A stretch of 55,395 nt of DNA, from positions 1 through 55,395 of the forward strand of contig DASYYE010000261.1 of NCBI GenBank assembly GCA_035946955.1, given 5' to 3'. This DNA is from DASYYE01 sp035946955. GTDB lineage: Bacteria; Actinomycetota; Actinomycetes; Streptosporangiales; Streptosporangiaceae. Positions within the stretch are counted from its first letter, which is position 1; each line of letters starts with the position of its first letter. The notes beneath the pieces were generated by a model that saw only the letters and a list, made by a program, of their open reading frames with translations, made no database searches and was not told where the DNA came from. The translations under genes and the position numbers were made by a program. Positions 8,967-18,697 of the stretch are shown here, piece by piece.

Positions 8967-8993
8967 ACAGCTCACCGGGACGCAGGCACCTAT

Positions 8994-9343
8994 CTTGCTG
9001 TTATCAGCAGCCACATCCGTAGCCCGCAGTCCGCAGGAGGCGACCGCAATCGCGGTGACGGATAGGGGCAGACGGGCAAAAGGCGGCCACAGCAAACCCG
9101 CAATGATCATCGGGAGCATGAATGTGGGGAGACGGACAAAAGGGTGGCCCGCAGCAAAACCCCAACTCTATCGACCAAGATCGATGTGCGCTCGCGGAGA
9201 AAAGATTCTCCATATCGGTACATCGATCATCGTGGCTGACGACCGTAGCCGACTTCGCCTGCCTCACCAGCCACACAAGCCACGTTGGCTGCCTATCGAG
9301 CGGACAGGCTGGGCGCAACCGCGCTTCCTTGCTGTTATCAGCA
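8994..9343. repeat. Intergenic repeat array bounded by CTTGCTGTTATCAGCA direct repeats
   Basis: The gap between the importer and the acyl-CoA dehydrogenase gene holds a structured 350-bp block. The 16-mer CTTGCTGTTATCAGCA, itself a small hairpin (TGCTG/CAGCA), occurs at 8994-9009 and again at 9328-9343, and a third exact copy is at 34454. Inside are three tandem degenerate copies with a period of about 60 bp, starting near 9057, 9117 and 9179. Each contains a core like CGGRCAAAAG or CGGAGAAAAG; the first two share AGACGGRCAAAAGG followed by GGCC and CAGCAAA. The third is the best preserved and folds well. No convincing protein is encoded here. Confidence 0.75.
9179..9228. repeat. Two-tier stem-loop repeat, copy 1c
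   Basis: Outer stem GATCGATGT (9179-9187) with ACATCGATC (9220-9228), internal loop GCGCTCGC / ATATCGGT, inner stem GGAGAA (9196-9201) with TTCTCC (9206-9211), loop AAGA. The copy at 34511-34560 has the same outer stem and loop, but its inner stem is GGACAA/TTGTCC: a compensatory change in both arms. Whether the structure acts as RNA or as a DNA cruciform is not known. Confidence 0.75.
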
Positions 9344-9385
9344 TTTGTCATGCCGGGAGCTGCTGGACACCCCAGGCTGGTGGGC

Positions 9386-10515
<1,130 letters not shown>

Positions 10516-10519
<4 letters not shown>

Positions 10520-11634
10520 GCCACCACGGTGAGGTCATGACTGACGAGGTTCAGCCGTTCGTGCCCGTCGGCCGTGCACACCACGATGTCCTCGATGCGG
10601 GCCCCGTGGGGACCGGGGTAGATGCCCGGCTCCACCGAGAACGCCATGCCCGGCTCCAGCGGGCACGTGTTGCCAGCCACGATGTAGGGATCCTCGTGGA
10701 CCTCCAGGCCGATGCCGTGGCCGGTCCGGTGGATGAAGTACTCACCGTAGCCCGCCGCCTCGATCGGGTTCCGCGCCGCCGCGTCGACCGACTCCGCGCT
10801 CACCCCCGGCTGGACTGCCAGGCACGCGGCCTCCTGGGCATCATGCAGGACCCGGTAGTAGGCAGCCAGCTCGGCCGGGGGCTCACCGATCGCGTAGGTG
10901 CGGGTGGAGTCCGAGCAGTATCCGCTCGGCATGGTCCCGCCGATGTCCACGACGACCGCGTCGCCTGCTCGCAGGACTCGGTCGCTGGCTGTGTGGTGCG
11001 GCTTCGCGGCATTGGGCCCGGACCCGACGATCACGAAGTCGGCTCTCGCATGGCCCTCCGCCACGATCGCCGCGGCAATGTCCGCCGCGACCTCACGCTC
11101 GGTCCGCCCGGCCCGCAGCCAGCCAGGCACCTGTCCGTGGACGCGGTCGATCGCCGCGCCTGCCTCTCGCAGCGCGGCCACCTCCGCCGGGCTCTTGCGC
11201 ATCCGCATGTCCCGCAGGGCAGCGCTGGCCAGGAACTGCTGCGCGGCTGGCAGCGCCGCCCGCAGCCGCAGGACCATCGCTGCCCACATCTGGTCAGCCA
11301 GGCCGACTGAGGTCACCTCCCCCAGCCGGTCGCTGATCAGCTCGAACGGGTTGTCGGTCTCGTCCCAGCCGACGACCTCCACATCCATGCCCCCGACCGG
11401 GGAAGCCTGGACCGAGCGCAGTTCCAGCCGCGGCGCCACCAGGAACGCCCCCTTGCTAGGCTGCCCCGCAGCGGGCAAGACCAGGCAGGTGATCCGCTCG
11501 GATGGGTGTGTGTCATAACCGGTCAGGTAACGAAGGTCCGGGCCAGGGGTGAGCAGCAGGGCACCGAGTCCCGCGCGTGCCGCGGCCTCGGCAGCGGCCG
11601 TCAGCCTCTGGGCCGGGTACAGGTCTGTCGCCAC
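10516..11634 (-). CDS. M24-family metallopeptidase (Xaa-Pro dipeptidase-like)
   Basis: A 372-residue two-domain M24 protein: a creatinase-type N-terminal domain (about residues 10-135) and a pita-bread catalytic domain. The metal ligands are intact: the two Asp in VVDIGGTMPSGYCSDSTRTY, the His in RTGHGIGLEVHE, and the two Glu in FSVEPGIY and GARIEDIVV. It should therefore be an active two-metal Xaa-Pro peptidase or a related hydrolase. It begins at GTG 11634. It is the first gene of a two-gene operon with the acyl-CoA dehydrogenase. A mycobacterial homologue (PepE) lies close to helY and a 5'-3' exonuclease gene, both of which are also in this window, so this may be part of an old gene neighbourhood. 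Confidence 0.9.
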
Positions 11635-11850
11635 GGGGTCATTGAACCACGCGTGCCACCCCCGGCGGTTCCCCCCGCCGTCACGAACCGTGCTGGCTGA
11701 TATAACACGCCGGAGTGAATACTCACGGGTAGGTGTTTGAGCAGGTTAAGAAACACTGAGAGAATCCGCCAAGAACGTGTCCCCATCTAGACATGAGAAC
11801 CCCGTCTGCGTCACGCTTAGTACGTCTGAGTTCACTGAGACGGATACCGA

Positions 11851-12726
11851 ATGGCCTCTGAGATCGTTGTCCCTCCGGCCCGCAGCACAGGTTCGGCCAA
11901 CGGCCACGGCGCCGCCACACCGTCCCCGGCGAGCCCGCGCGGCGGCAGTGGACGCCGCGACCCGGCCGATCGTGCCGATGCCGAGCTGAGTGTCAAGGCC
12001 CGCCTGGCGAAGGCATTAGCGCAGGAACGCCACGTCACACTGGAGCTCCAGAGGGCGATCCTGCCGCTGCACGACGGGCCGTTCGGCCTGCCCGGGCTGC
12101 GTGCCGTGGTGCAATACCTGCCTGCCTCGGCCGACAGCCGGGTCGGCGGTGACTGGTACATCACAGCCGCGATGCCCAGCGGCCAGGTGCTGGTGGCCAT
12201 TGGAGACGTTGGCGGGCACGGTCTAGCCGCGGCAGCAGGCATGGCCAGGCTCCGTGGGGCACTGGCCGGCCTGGCGATCACCGGGGCGCCGCCGCAGCGG
12301 CTGGTGGGCTGGCTCAATGACCTGGTCCACCATGTGGCCCCGGAACACACCGCATCGGTAGCCGCGGGCTACTACGACCCCGTGACACGGGTGCTCACCT
12401 GGGCTCAGGCGGGCCACCCGCCGCCTGTGCTGGTCCGTGGCGGCCAGCCCCGGGCACTGGACCCGCCGCTGGGGGTGCTGCTCGGCGCGGGCCGCGCCGG
12501 CTACGAAGCCGCCACCATCCAACTGGTCTACGGCGACCTGCTGCTCCTCTACAGCGACGGCCTGATCGAACGCCGCGACCGCTCACTGGACGAGGGCCTG
12601 GCGCTCCTGACCAAGGCCGCCATGGGAATGCACGACCCCGAGGAACTCGTCAACGCCGCCCTGGACGCCCTCGGCACGACCGACTCGGAAGACGACACCT
12701 GCCTGGTCGCGCTCCGCGTCTGCTAG
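11851..12726 (+). CDS. PP2C/SpoIIE-type serine phosphatase (RsbU-like)
   Basis: A 291-residue cytosolic phosphatase of the SpoIIE/RsbU type, which dephosphorylates anti-anti-sigma factors in partner-switching pathways. Seen: an N-terminal region of about 60 residues that is Ala/Gly/Pro-rich, then the phosphatase core with metal-binding Asp residues in VGGDWY (about 100) and IGDVGGHG (about 120), LLYSDGLIERRD (about 232) and the C-terminal DDTCLVALRV. It lacks a PAS, GAF or response-regulator sensor, so control must come through the N-terminal segment or a partner. No anti-sigma or STAS gene is adjacent. The start is ATG 11851; no good Shine-Dalgarno is seen. Confidence 0.88.
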   Translation: MASEIVVPPARSTGSANGHGAATPSPASPRGGSGRRDPADRADAELSVKARLAKALAQERHVTLELQRAILPLHDGPFGLPGLRAVVQYLPASADSRVGGDWYITAAMPSGQVLVAIGDVGGHGLAAAAGMARLRGALAGLAITGAPPQRLVGWLNDLVHHVAPEHTASVAAGYYDPVTRVLTWAQAGHPPPVLVRGGQPRALDPPLGVLLGAGRAGYEAATIQLVYGDLLLLYSDGLIERRDRSLDEGLALLTKAAMGMHDPEELVNAALDALGTTDSEDDTCLVALRVC

Positions 12727-12736
12727 CGGGACTCGT

Positions 12737-12742
12737 TACGAT
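12737..12742 (+). promoter_or_regulatory. Putative -10 box of a leaderless promoter for the ABATE gene
   Basis: TACGAT lies 6 nt before ATG 12749 and there is no Shine-Dalgarno. This spacing puts the transcription start at the A of the ATG, the usual leaderless arrangement in actinomycetes. Confidence 0.45.
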
Positions 12743-12748
12743 CATCGG

Positions 12749-13213
12749 ATGGTCTCCGGCCCCCACTCTCGTGAGGCGCCTGGCGCAGACAGCGATGCTG
12801 CTCTCCGCCCGGCGCGCCTGATCCAGTCATTCGCCAGCACGCTGGGCACCGGCCCAGCCACCGACCTGCTGCGCACCCGGGAAGAAGCAGCCGCCTGGCT
12901 CCACACGGAGGATCTGCTGCCCCCTGAGGTCGGCCTGTCCAACTCTGACCACGCCGCCCTGCTCCGCCTGCGCGAGTCCATCAGAGACCTCCTGACGGCA
13001 CAGGCCGATGGCCGGGACGACCCCGACGCCGCTGCCCGCCTGACGAGAGCGCTCGCCGACGGCCGTCTCGTCCTCACCGTCGGCCCTGCAGGTGCGGTCG
13101 GGCTGGCCAGTGCCGCCCGCGCCAACTACGCCAATGTCGTGGCGACCATGGCTGTCGCCATCGCCGAAGCCGCCGCCACCGGCGCCTGGCCCGGCCTCAA
13201 AGTCCTGCCCTGA
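12749..13213 (+). CDS. ABATE-domain protein lacking the CGNR zinc finger
   Basis: A 154-residue protein matching the N-terminal ABATE domain of the stress-related CGNR regulators. Seen: the opening segment RLIQSFASTLG, a helical domain with AAAWLHTEDLLP and LLRLRESIRDLLTAQADG, and the closing AATGAWPGLKVLP. In full members this last segment runs directly into a C-terminal zinc finger (consensus like KxCxNPxCxWxFYDxSRN). Here the reading frame stops at that boundary, so the presumed DNA-binding domain is absent. The 3' end overlaps the convergent GGDEF-EAL gene by 17 bp. It may be a natural short form or a truncated gene. Confidence 0.8.
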   Translation: MVSGPHSREAPGADSDAALRPARLIQSFASTLGTGPATDLLRTREEAAAWLHTEDLLPPEVGLSNSDHAALLRLRESIRDLLTAQADGRDDPDAAARLTRALADGRLVLTVGPAGAVGLASAARANYANVVATMAVAIAEAAATGAWPGLKVLP

Positions 13214-15590
13214 CCCGCGCCGCGGCCGGGCTGGCCGGTCTCACCGGCCCCGTGGGACTGAGCGTGAGCAGGTTGGCTGGCTTGGGCGTGCTGATGTACG
13301 CCCCCTGGGCGAGGTCGCAGCCGAGGCTGGACAGCAACTCCAAGGTGGCGGAGTCCTCGATTCCTTCGGCCACGATCCGAAGGCCGAGCGCATGACCCAG
13401 GTCGATGGTCGCGCGGACGAGCTCAAGGGCGCGGCCGCGGTCATCGCCACCGAGCGCGGCGATGAAGACCCGGTCGAGTTTGAGTTCCCTGACCGCCAGG
13501 TTGCTCAGGTGACCGAGTGACGTGAAGCCAGCGCCGAAGTCGTCGATCGACACCACGATGCCAAGGTCGCGCAGTTCCTGGACCACACTTTGGGACCGGT
13601 CAAAGTGCGTGATGGCGGTGGTCTCGGTGATCTCCAGAACGAGGGCCTCGGGGGGTACCTGGTGGGCCCGCATAAGGTCACGGACCAGCGTTGTGAACCT
13701 GGGGTCGAGCAGGTTGACCGGTGCGATGTTGACCGACACCGACACGCCGGAACCGGCGTCACGCCAGGCAGCGCACTGCGCGATAGCTTCGGTGAGTACC
13801 CGGGCCGTGATCGGTCCCATGAGGCCGGCTTCTTCGGCGAGCGGCAGGAACTCCATCGGCCCGATGATGCCGAGCCGGGGATGTACCCAGCGGAGCAGGC
13901 TCTCCACGGCGACGATCTCGCTGGTACGCAGGTCGAGCTGAGGCTGGTAGTGCAGGACGAGCTGGTGTTCGTCGATGGCTGTGCGCAGTTCGTGCAGCAG
14001 CATCAGGCGGTCCCCTACCTTGTCGAGGTCCGACTGGTAGGTGACGAAGGGAGCGCCTGCCAGCTTGGCCCGGTACATCGCGACGTCTGCGCACCACAGG
14101 AGGCCTGCCGCATCGGCGGCGTCGGCCGGTGCGACCGCGATCCCGATGCTCGCGTCCACGTGGACCCGCACCGTGTCGATGATGAAGGGGTCTGCGAGCG
14201 CTTCCGTCAGCCGCTGCGCGACGGTGATGGCGAAGTCCGCGCCCGCGTCTACGAGTACGACGACGAACTCGTCACCCCCGAGCCGGATCAGCAGGTCGTT
14301 CCTGCGCACGCAGGTGGCCAGGCGTGGGCCCAGCTGCTTGAGGAGCCTGTCGCCGACGGAGTGGCCGAAGGTGTCATTGACCTCCTTGAAATGGTTGAGG
14401 TCGACAAAGAGGAAGGCGATAGTCCGCAGCTGCTCTGCCGTATGGTCGTAGTCCGCGAAGAACGAGTCGAGCGCGGCATTGAAGCAACGACGGTTGCCGA
14501 GCCCGGTGAGGTCATCGGTGACGGACTGCTGGCGGCGCTCCTGGCTCAGCGACCTGATCCCGCGGACGGACACAGCCAGCCGGATGCCGGCCAGCAGGAG
14601 GGCAGCGGTCGCGAGGCCGAGTGCGAGCCTGCTCGTCTCATGCAGGTTCCCGACGAACAGGACAGCCAGCGCGCTCGCGGCACTGACCCCCGGAATGACG
14701 AACGATGCTGGCTTCTGGACCGCCTGCAGGTCGGCTGGCCGCGGTCGCAGCCAGACGGACACCGACAGCAGCAGCAACGACACCGGCCAGGCGATCGCGT
14801 TGAGAACGAAACCCACCCGGGACGCCCCAAATGACGTCCCGAAGAGGTTGGCGGTGTCACCCACGGCGGTGATGGCGAGTCCCGAGGCCATCAGCAGCCA
14901 CGGCGCCTTCCGCCTGCCAGACATCACCGTCGAACCGCCCACCACGAGGCTGAGCAGCAGCACGTCCCCAACCGGGTAAGCCAGGTTGGTCGCTGTCGCG
15001 GCGGGGTCGCCGCCCGTCAGGTGAAGGACCCTGTCGAACACGAACGCCGCGCACACCGACGCGGTGCCCAGGGTCGCGACGGCACCATCCAGCCAGCTCG
15101 GAGTGGTGAGCCGTCTGGTCTCCCCGCGGATGAAGATCACCGTCGCCACATAGGCGAGCGGGTAGAACCCCAGGTAGAAAACATCCGCGAGCGAGGGCAC
15201 CGGTGGTGTGACGCCTCCCTGGGACTCCACCGTCAGCACGATGTCGCCCAATGACCACGAGGTGATGGCGAGGCCAAGCGTCAGTGGCACCGCGCGCCGC
15301 GACCGCCCGGTCAGCCCACGGGTGAGGCACAGGCCACCAGCGGCGAGCTCAAAGACATCAACCCCCCAGCCGCTGCTGGCAAGCCGCGCCTGCTCGCTGG
15401 GCTCCCAGACGGTCAGCAACGCGAGGTACCCGAGCAGGATGACACCCATAGCCGCGTACACAGCCCACGCGGCGGCCCTGACGCGGTCGCCCGCTGGGTG
15501 GGCGCGGCCCAGCTGCCCCGGTTCGCCGTGTTCGCCCACATCGGGCCCGGCGATGACTGCCCCCCGAAGAAGATCCTGTTCAGCCCCCAT
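13197..15590 (-). CDS. Membrane-bound GGDEF-EAL cyclic-di-GMP enzyme
   Basis: A protein of about 797 residues from ATG 15590 (an in-frame TTG lies 18 nt upstream). It has an N-terminal module of about eight to nine membrane helices (roughly residues 40-340), then GGDEF and EAL domains. GGDEF is intact (IRLGGDEFVVVL) with the inhibitory RxxD site as RRND five residues before it. The EAL part retains the catalytic set: the first Glu in AVESLLRW (ESL in place of EAL), LEITET, DDFGAGFTSL, the Lys in LKLDRVFI, and VAEGIED. Both cyclic-di-GMP synthesis and breakdown are therefore possible. The membrane module probably senses a signal. In actinomycetes cyclic-di-GMP controls development through BldD, but no such gene is in the window. 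Confidence 0.93.
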   Translation of the reverse strand: MGAEQDLLRGAVIAGPDVGEHGEPGQLGRAHPAGDRVRAAAWAVYAAMGVILLGYLALLTVWEPSEQARLASSGWGVDVFELAAGGLCLTRGLTGRSRRAVPLTLGLAITSWSLGDIVLTVESQGGVTPPVPSLADVFYLGFYPLAYVATVIFIRGETRRLTTPSWLDGAVATLGTASVCAAFVFDRVLHLTGGDPAATATNLAYPVGDVLLLSLVVGGSTVMSGRRKAPWLLMASGLAITAVGDTANLFGTSFGASRVGFVLNAIAWPVSLLLLSVSVWLRPRPADLQAVQKPASFVIPGVSAASALAVLFVGNLHETSRLALGLATAALLLAGIRLAVSVRGIRSLSQERRQQSVTDDLTGLGNRRCFNAALDSFFADYDHTAEQLRTIAFLFVDLNHFKEVNDTFGHSVGDRLLKQLGPRLATCVRRNDLLIRLGGDEFVVVLVDAGADFAITVAQRLTEALADPFIIDTVRVHVDASIGIAVAPADAADAAGLLWCADVAMYRAKLAGAPFVTYQSDLDKVGDRLMLLHELRTAIDEHQLVLHYQPQLDLRTSEIVAVESLLRWVHPRLGIIGPMEFLPLAEEAGLMGPITARVLTEAIAQCAAWRDAGSGVSVSVNIAPVNLLDPRFTTLVRDLMRAHQVPPEALVLEITETTAITHFDRSQSVVQELRDLGIVVSIDDFGAGFTSLGHLSNLAVRELKLDRVFIAALGGDDRGRALELVRATIDLGHALGLRIVAEGIEDSATLELLSSLGCDLAQGAYISTPKPANLLTLSPTGPVRPASPAAARVRAGL

Positions 15591-15640
15591 CAGCCCGATG
15601 GTAAGCAATCAGTAACAACTTGTCACTATCCGCAGGCGGG

Positions 15641-16426
15641 CTAGCTTTCGGGAGTCATCCCACCGCCCTGGCCGGCTGCGTTGGCCGCGACCGCCATCGA
15701 CCGCTGGGAGCGCACCACAAAAAGCACGCTCAGGACCACCAGCCCGATCGTGACCCACCAGCTGTAGCGGGAGATGGTCTGGGCCACGACGACCGCGGAG
15801 TGGCCCAGCGCGTATCCCAGGCCGGCGAGCATGCCGGCCCACAGCAGGACGCCGATCAGGTCCAGGACGAGGAACGTGACGATCCTCATCCCGGCCCAGC
15901 CGGCTATCACGAAAATGACCGCCCTGGGGACGGGGAGGAAGGAGCTGACCAGCACAGCCGGCCAGGTGAGCTTGCGGCCCGACCGCTGCACCCGCGTCAT
16001 GTGGTTCGCCACGCGCTGGCTGCCGGGCAGGGACATGAGGAACCGCTCGCCCCATAGCCCCCCCGCCCACCAGTACAGCGGGTCGAACTTCATCAGCCCT
16101 GGGATCGCGGCGAGCAGCACCACGGCCAGAGTCCCGTGCCCGGTCCGGGCGAACGCGGCGGCCGAGATAATCGCTTCGATGCTGCCATTGAGCAGTTCGG
16201 CCACGACCGGGTGAGTGCCAATCAGCGACACCCGCAAGGGCAGCAGCGCCCAGTAGGACACACCGCTGAGCACGATGCCCAGCCAGCACAGGATGTCGGC
16301 TGTCCGGGGCTTCCCCTGCCAGGGCAGGCGCGGATCGTTCCATGGGTCCGGCTTCCCAGCGATGGCTGCCGCATCGGCTACCGCAGGTTCCGCGGCCTCG
16401 CCAGACTCAGTCTCGGGGACGCTCAT
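15641..16426 (-). CDS. DedA-family (VTT-domain) membrane protein
   Basis: A 261-residue integral membrane protein of the DedA/SNARE-associated family, whose members act as lipid-carrier flippases or scramblases, for example of undecaprenyl phosphate. Seen: a hydrophilic N-terminal tail of about 40 residues, then several membrane helices, and the family signature SSFLPVPRAVIFVIAGWAG, with the conserved Pro-Arg and the AG helix, preceding the last two helices. A re-entrant segment with LMKFDPLYWWAGGLWGERF is also family-like. It converges on nothing and is followed by the GGDEF-EAL gene in the same direction 51 bp downstream. The substrate is unknown. Confidence 0.85.
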   Translation of the reverse strand: MSVPETESGEAAEPAVADAAAIAGKPDPWNDPRLPWQGKPRTADILCWLGIVLSGVSYWALLPLRVSLIGTHPVVAELLNGSIEAIISAAAFARTGHGTLAVVLLAAIPGLMKFDPLYWWAGGLWGERFLMSLPGSQRVANHMTRVQRSGRKLTWPAVLVSSFLPVPRAVIFVIAGWAGMRIVTFLVLDLIGVLLWAGMLAGLGYALGHSAVVVAQTISRYSWWVTIGLVVLSVLFVVRSQRSMAVAANAAGQGGGMTPES

Positions 16427-16715
16427 GAGGCAAACTCCCTAACATTGGCGCACCCCGCAACGGCGGCGCCACCAGCACCACAGGCGCACCCACCCAGCCC
16501 GCGGGCACAGCGTAGCCGGTGCGCCGATGTGGCACTACGAGCTGGACACTATGCTGAGACGTCCGGCCGTCACGGCGTGCATGGGAGTTTGCCATGCCGC
16601 GCCGGGTGGGCATAGGTGTCCTGCCGGACCGCAGGCACTGGCGCAGGACACCGCGGCGGCCGTGGTGCTGGTTGTGCGCAGTCGTGACGGTGCCTGCCTG
16701 AGGCAGGAGGCATCC

Positions 16716-17015
16716 ATGGCCGACAAGGCGGCAGGACCGCAGCGTTCCGGGGACAAGACAGGCCCCGGGAAGAAGCCAGTTTCCCCGGACCGGGCAAGCG
16801 CCACCGACGAGGCCGGGTCCGGTGACGGTGCGGGTCAGCGCGACAAAGCCGCCGCCAGAGATGACGCGCAGGTCAAATTCCGCGAGGCGCTGGAGCGTAA
16901 GCGCGCCATGGAAGCGGACAACGTCAGCGGGCGTGGGGGCAAGGGCACCGGGAAGATCCACGGTGCACACGGCCCGGCCGGGAGCCGCCGCCCGTTCCGC
17001 CGCAAGAGCGGCTGA
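16716..17015 (+). CDS. DUF5302 family small protein
   Basis: A 99-residue basic protein. The ATG at 16716 follows an AGGCAGGAGG Shine-Dalgarno (16701-16710), so I do not use the longer in-frame upstream region. The N-terminal half is disordered (Lys, Gly, Pro, Asp). The C-terminal half has the family block VKFREALERKRAMEAD and a tail ending HGPAGSRRPFRRKSG. DUF5302 proteins are small, conserved in actinomycetes and of unknown role; the basic tail suggests nucleic-acid or ribosome contact, which is inference. Confidence 0.85.
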   Translation: MADKAAGPQRSGDKTGPGKKPVSPDRASATDEAGSGDGAGQRDKAAARDDAQVKFREALERKRAMEADNVSGRGGKGTGKIHGAHGPAGSRRPFRRKSG

Positions 17016-17025
17016 CCTGCTGCCC

Positions 17026-17517
17026 TCACGACCATGATCGGTGAGTACTGTAGGCGGCTTCACCAGCCGCAGGAACCCCACTCTGCAGGTTCCATTCCGG
17101 CCGGTAGCCTGGGCGGTCGCAATAGACCGTGGCATCGTGCCTGACCGCCAGGGTCGCCATGACGGCCCGCCCGGTTGTCATGGCCAGGTCGCCGCGGCCA
17201 CCGGCGGCAATCTGGTCCTTGAGCTGGTGTGCCTCGACCATGAGCGCCAGGCGTGACCGTTTCGCCGCCACCTCTCGCAGTCCGCGGCCCGGGTCGTGTC
17301 TGCAGGCATGCAGGGCGTCAGCGCTGCTGTGCGGACCCTCGAACGCGCCGAGCAGGACCGGTGAACCCGCGTTGTCGATGACAATGGCGTAACTGTCGCG
17401 GCGGCCGAAGCCGCGGGAACGCCACCGGCCCTGGCTGGCCGACCGTATCTGCCGTTCTTCTTCGTCGTATATCGGCGTCAGGAACGCCGTTAAAGCGTCA
17501 GCTGTCGGGTTGCCCAT
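17026..17517 (-). CDS. DUF6221 family protein
   Basis: A 163-residue protein from ATG 17517. It matches the actinobacterial DUF6221 pattern: an N-terminal DALTAFLTPIYDEEERQ helix, a central segment with HACRHDPGRGLREVAAKR, and a helical continuation. Many members carry a Cys/His set in the C-terminal part. Here the C-terminal third is less typical and holds a single Cys in TVYCDRPGYRPEWN. Function unknown. It is convergent with the DUF5302 gene, with 10 bp between the stops. Confidence 0.7.
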   Translation of the reverse strand: MGNPTADALTAFLTPIYDEEERQIRSASQGRWRSRGFGRRDSYAIVIDNAGSPVLLGAFEGPHSSADALHACRHDPGRGLREVAAKRSRLALMVEAHQLKDQIAAGGRGDLAMTTGRAVMATLAVRHDATVYCDRPGYRPEWNLQSGVPAAGEAAYSTHRSWS

Positions 17518-17717
17518 CTTGCCCCACCCCCGTGTGCCCGTTCTGCCCCGTCCCCTGGTGACTGCAGGGTAACCTCGGCGGCCCGCAGCCCGGCCTGACG
17601 TTGCTGGAAACAGGCAACTGCTTGGCTGTGTCTTGGGTCGTGACCGGCTCGGACATGAGGGACCTGGGGGTGCCACACCCCTATCCCGGATGTGCTGGGA
17701 TTGGGATGTAACTGGCG

Positions 17718-18659
17718 TTATGCGAAGTCTGTGGGGTCGGTGCCGGTGACAGCCGCGAGCGCACGCCGCAACGACGACCCGAGATCCCAGCGGGCGTCCA
17801 GGGCGGCCAGACGGCCAGGGTCCGGGGTGACCGGCAGGGTGGCGTTGACCGGCGGCACCGGGGCGTCAGCGGCAACCTGCACCACCGCCGGGGCCACCGC
17901 CAGGTAAGCCCGCGCGGCCACGACCTTGGGCCTGCTGCCTGGAGGGAAACCGCCGTGCCCCGCGTCCACGGCGGCCAGCATGGCCTCGACGGTGCCGAAC
18001 GTGCGGACCAGGGCTGCAGCCGTCTTCTCCCCCACCCCGGGCACGCCGGGCAGGCCGTCGCTGGGGTCGCCGCGGAGCACGGCGAAGTCGGCGTAGGCGC
18101 GGCCGGGGATGTTGTAGCGGGCTGCCACCGCGGCCTCGTCGATGACGTCGAGCTTGGTCAGGCCACGCGCGGTGTAGATGACCCTGACCGGCTGGGAGTC
18201 GTCCACCAGCTGGAACAGGTCGCGGTCGCCGGTCACGATCTCCACCGGGCCGTCCGCGCGGGCGGTCAGGGTCCCGATCACGTCGTCAGCCTCGTAACCA
18301 GGCGCGCCCGCCATAGCGATCCCGGCGGCGGAGAGCACCTCCTCGATGACCGGCACCTGGGCCATGAGCGGATCAGGCACCTCTTCGCTGCCGTCGGGCC
18401 GTGCCCGGTGCGCCTTATAGGAGGGGATCGCCTCCACCCGGAACGCCGGGCGCCAGTCCGCGTCCATGCAAGCCACCAGCGCTGCCGGGTCTCTGGCCCG
18501 GACCAGCCTGGTGATCGTGTCGAGCAGGCCACGGACCGCGTTGACCGGCGAGCCGTCCGGCGCGGTCAGCGTGTCCGGCACGCCATAATAGGCGCGGAAG
18601 TACAGTGACGCGGAATCCAGTAGCATCAGCGGGCCCACCTGCGCCATCCTGCCAGGCAT
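17718..18659 (-). CDS. Stand-alone 5'-3' exonuclease (PolA N-terminal-type flap nuclease)
   Basis: A 313-residue nuclease homologous to the 5' nuclease domain of DNA polymerase I without the polymerase. The acidic metal ligands are all present: Asp in LLDSASLYFRAYYG, Asp in ACMDADWRPAFR, YEADDVIGTL, VTGDRDLFQLV and GDPSDGLPG, followed by the helix-hairpin-helix GVPGVGEKTAAALV that binds DNA. It should remove RNA primers and flaps. Stand-alone copies alongside full PolA are common in actinomycetes; Mycobacterium tuberculosis Rv2090, near helY, is one. The start is ATG 18659 or 18644. It is divergent from the synthetase gene, with only 38 bp between. Confidence 0.92.
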   Translation of the reverse strand: MPGRMAQVGPLMLLDSASLYFRAYYGVPDTLTAPDGSPVNAVRGLLDTITRLVRARDPAALVACMDADWRPAFRVEAIPSYKAHRARPDGSEEVPDPLMAQVPVIEEVLSAAGIAMAGAPGYEADDVIGTLTARADGPVEIVTGDRDLFQLVDDSQPVRVIYTARGLTKLDVIDEAAVAARYNIPGRAYADFAVLRGDPSDGLPGVPGVGEKTAAALVRTFGTVEAMLAAVDAGHGGFPPGSRPKVVAARAYLAVAPAVVQVAADAPVPPVNATLPVTPDPGRLAALDARWDLGSSLRRALAAVTGTDPTDFA

Positions 18660-18684
18660 GGAAAGACTGTGCTGGCCGGCCCGG

Positions 18685-18690
18685 TAGGCT
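18685..18690 (+). promoter_or_regulatory. Putative -10 box of a leaderless promoter for the tRNA synthetase gene
   Basis: TAGGCT is followed by 7 nt and then ATG 18698, with no Shine-Dalgarno. This supports the ATG at 18698 over in-frame upstream start codons that lie inside the divergent exonuclease gene. Confidence 0.5.
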
Positions 18691-18697
18691 CACACCC

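Noticed and set aside
9004..9351. Minus-strand 115-codon frame in the intergenic repeat block
   Set aside because: The structure of the repeats, not a protein, is conserved between the two loci; the translated sequence is Ser/His/Cys-rich with no start signal.
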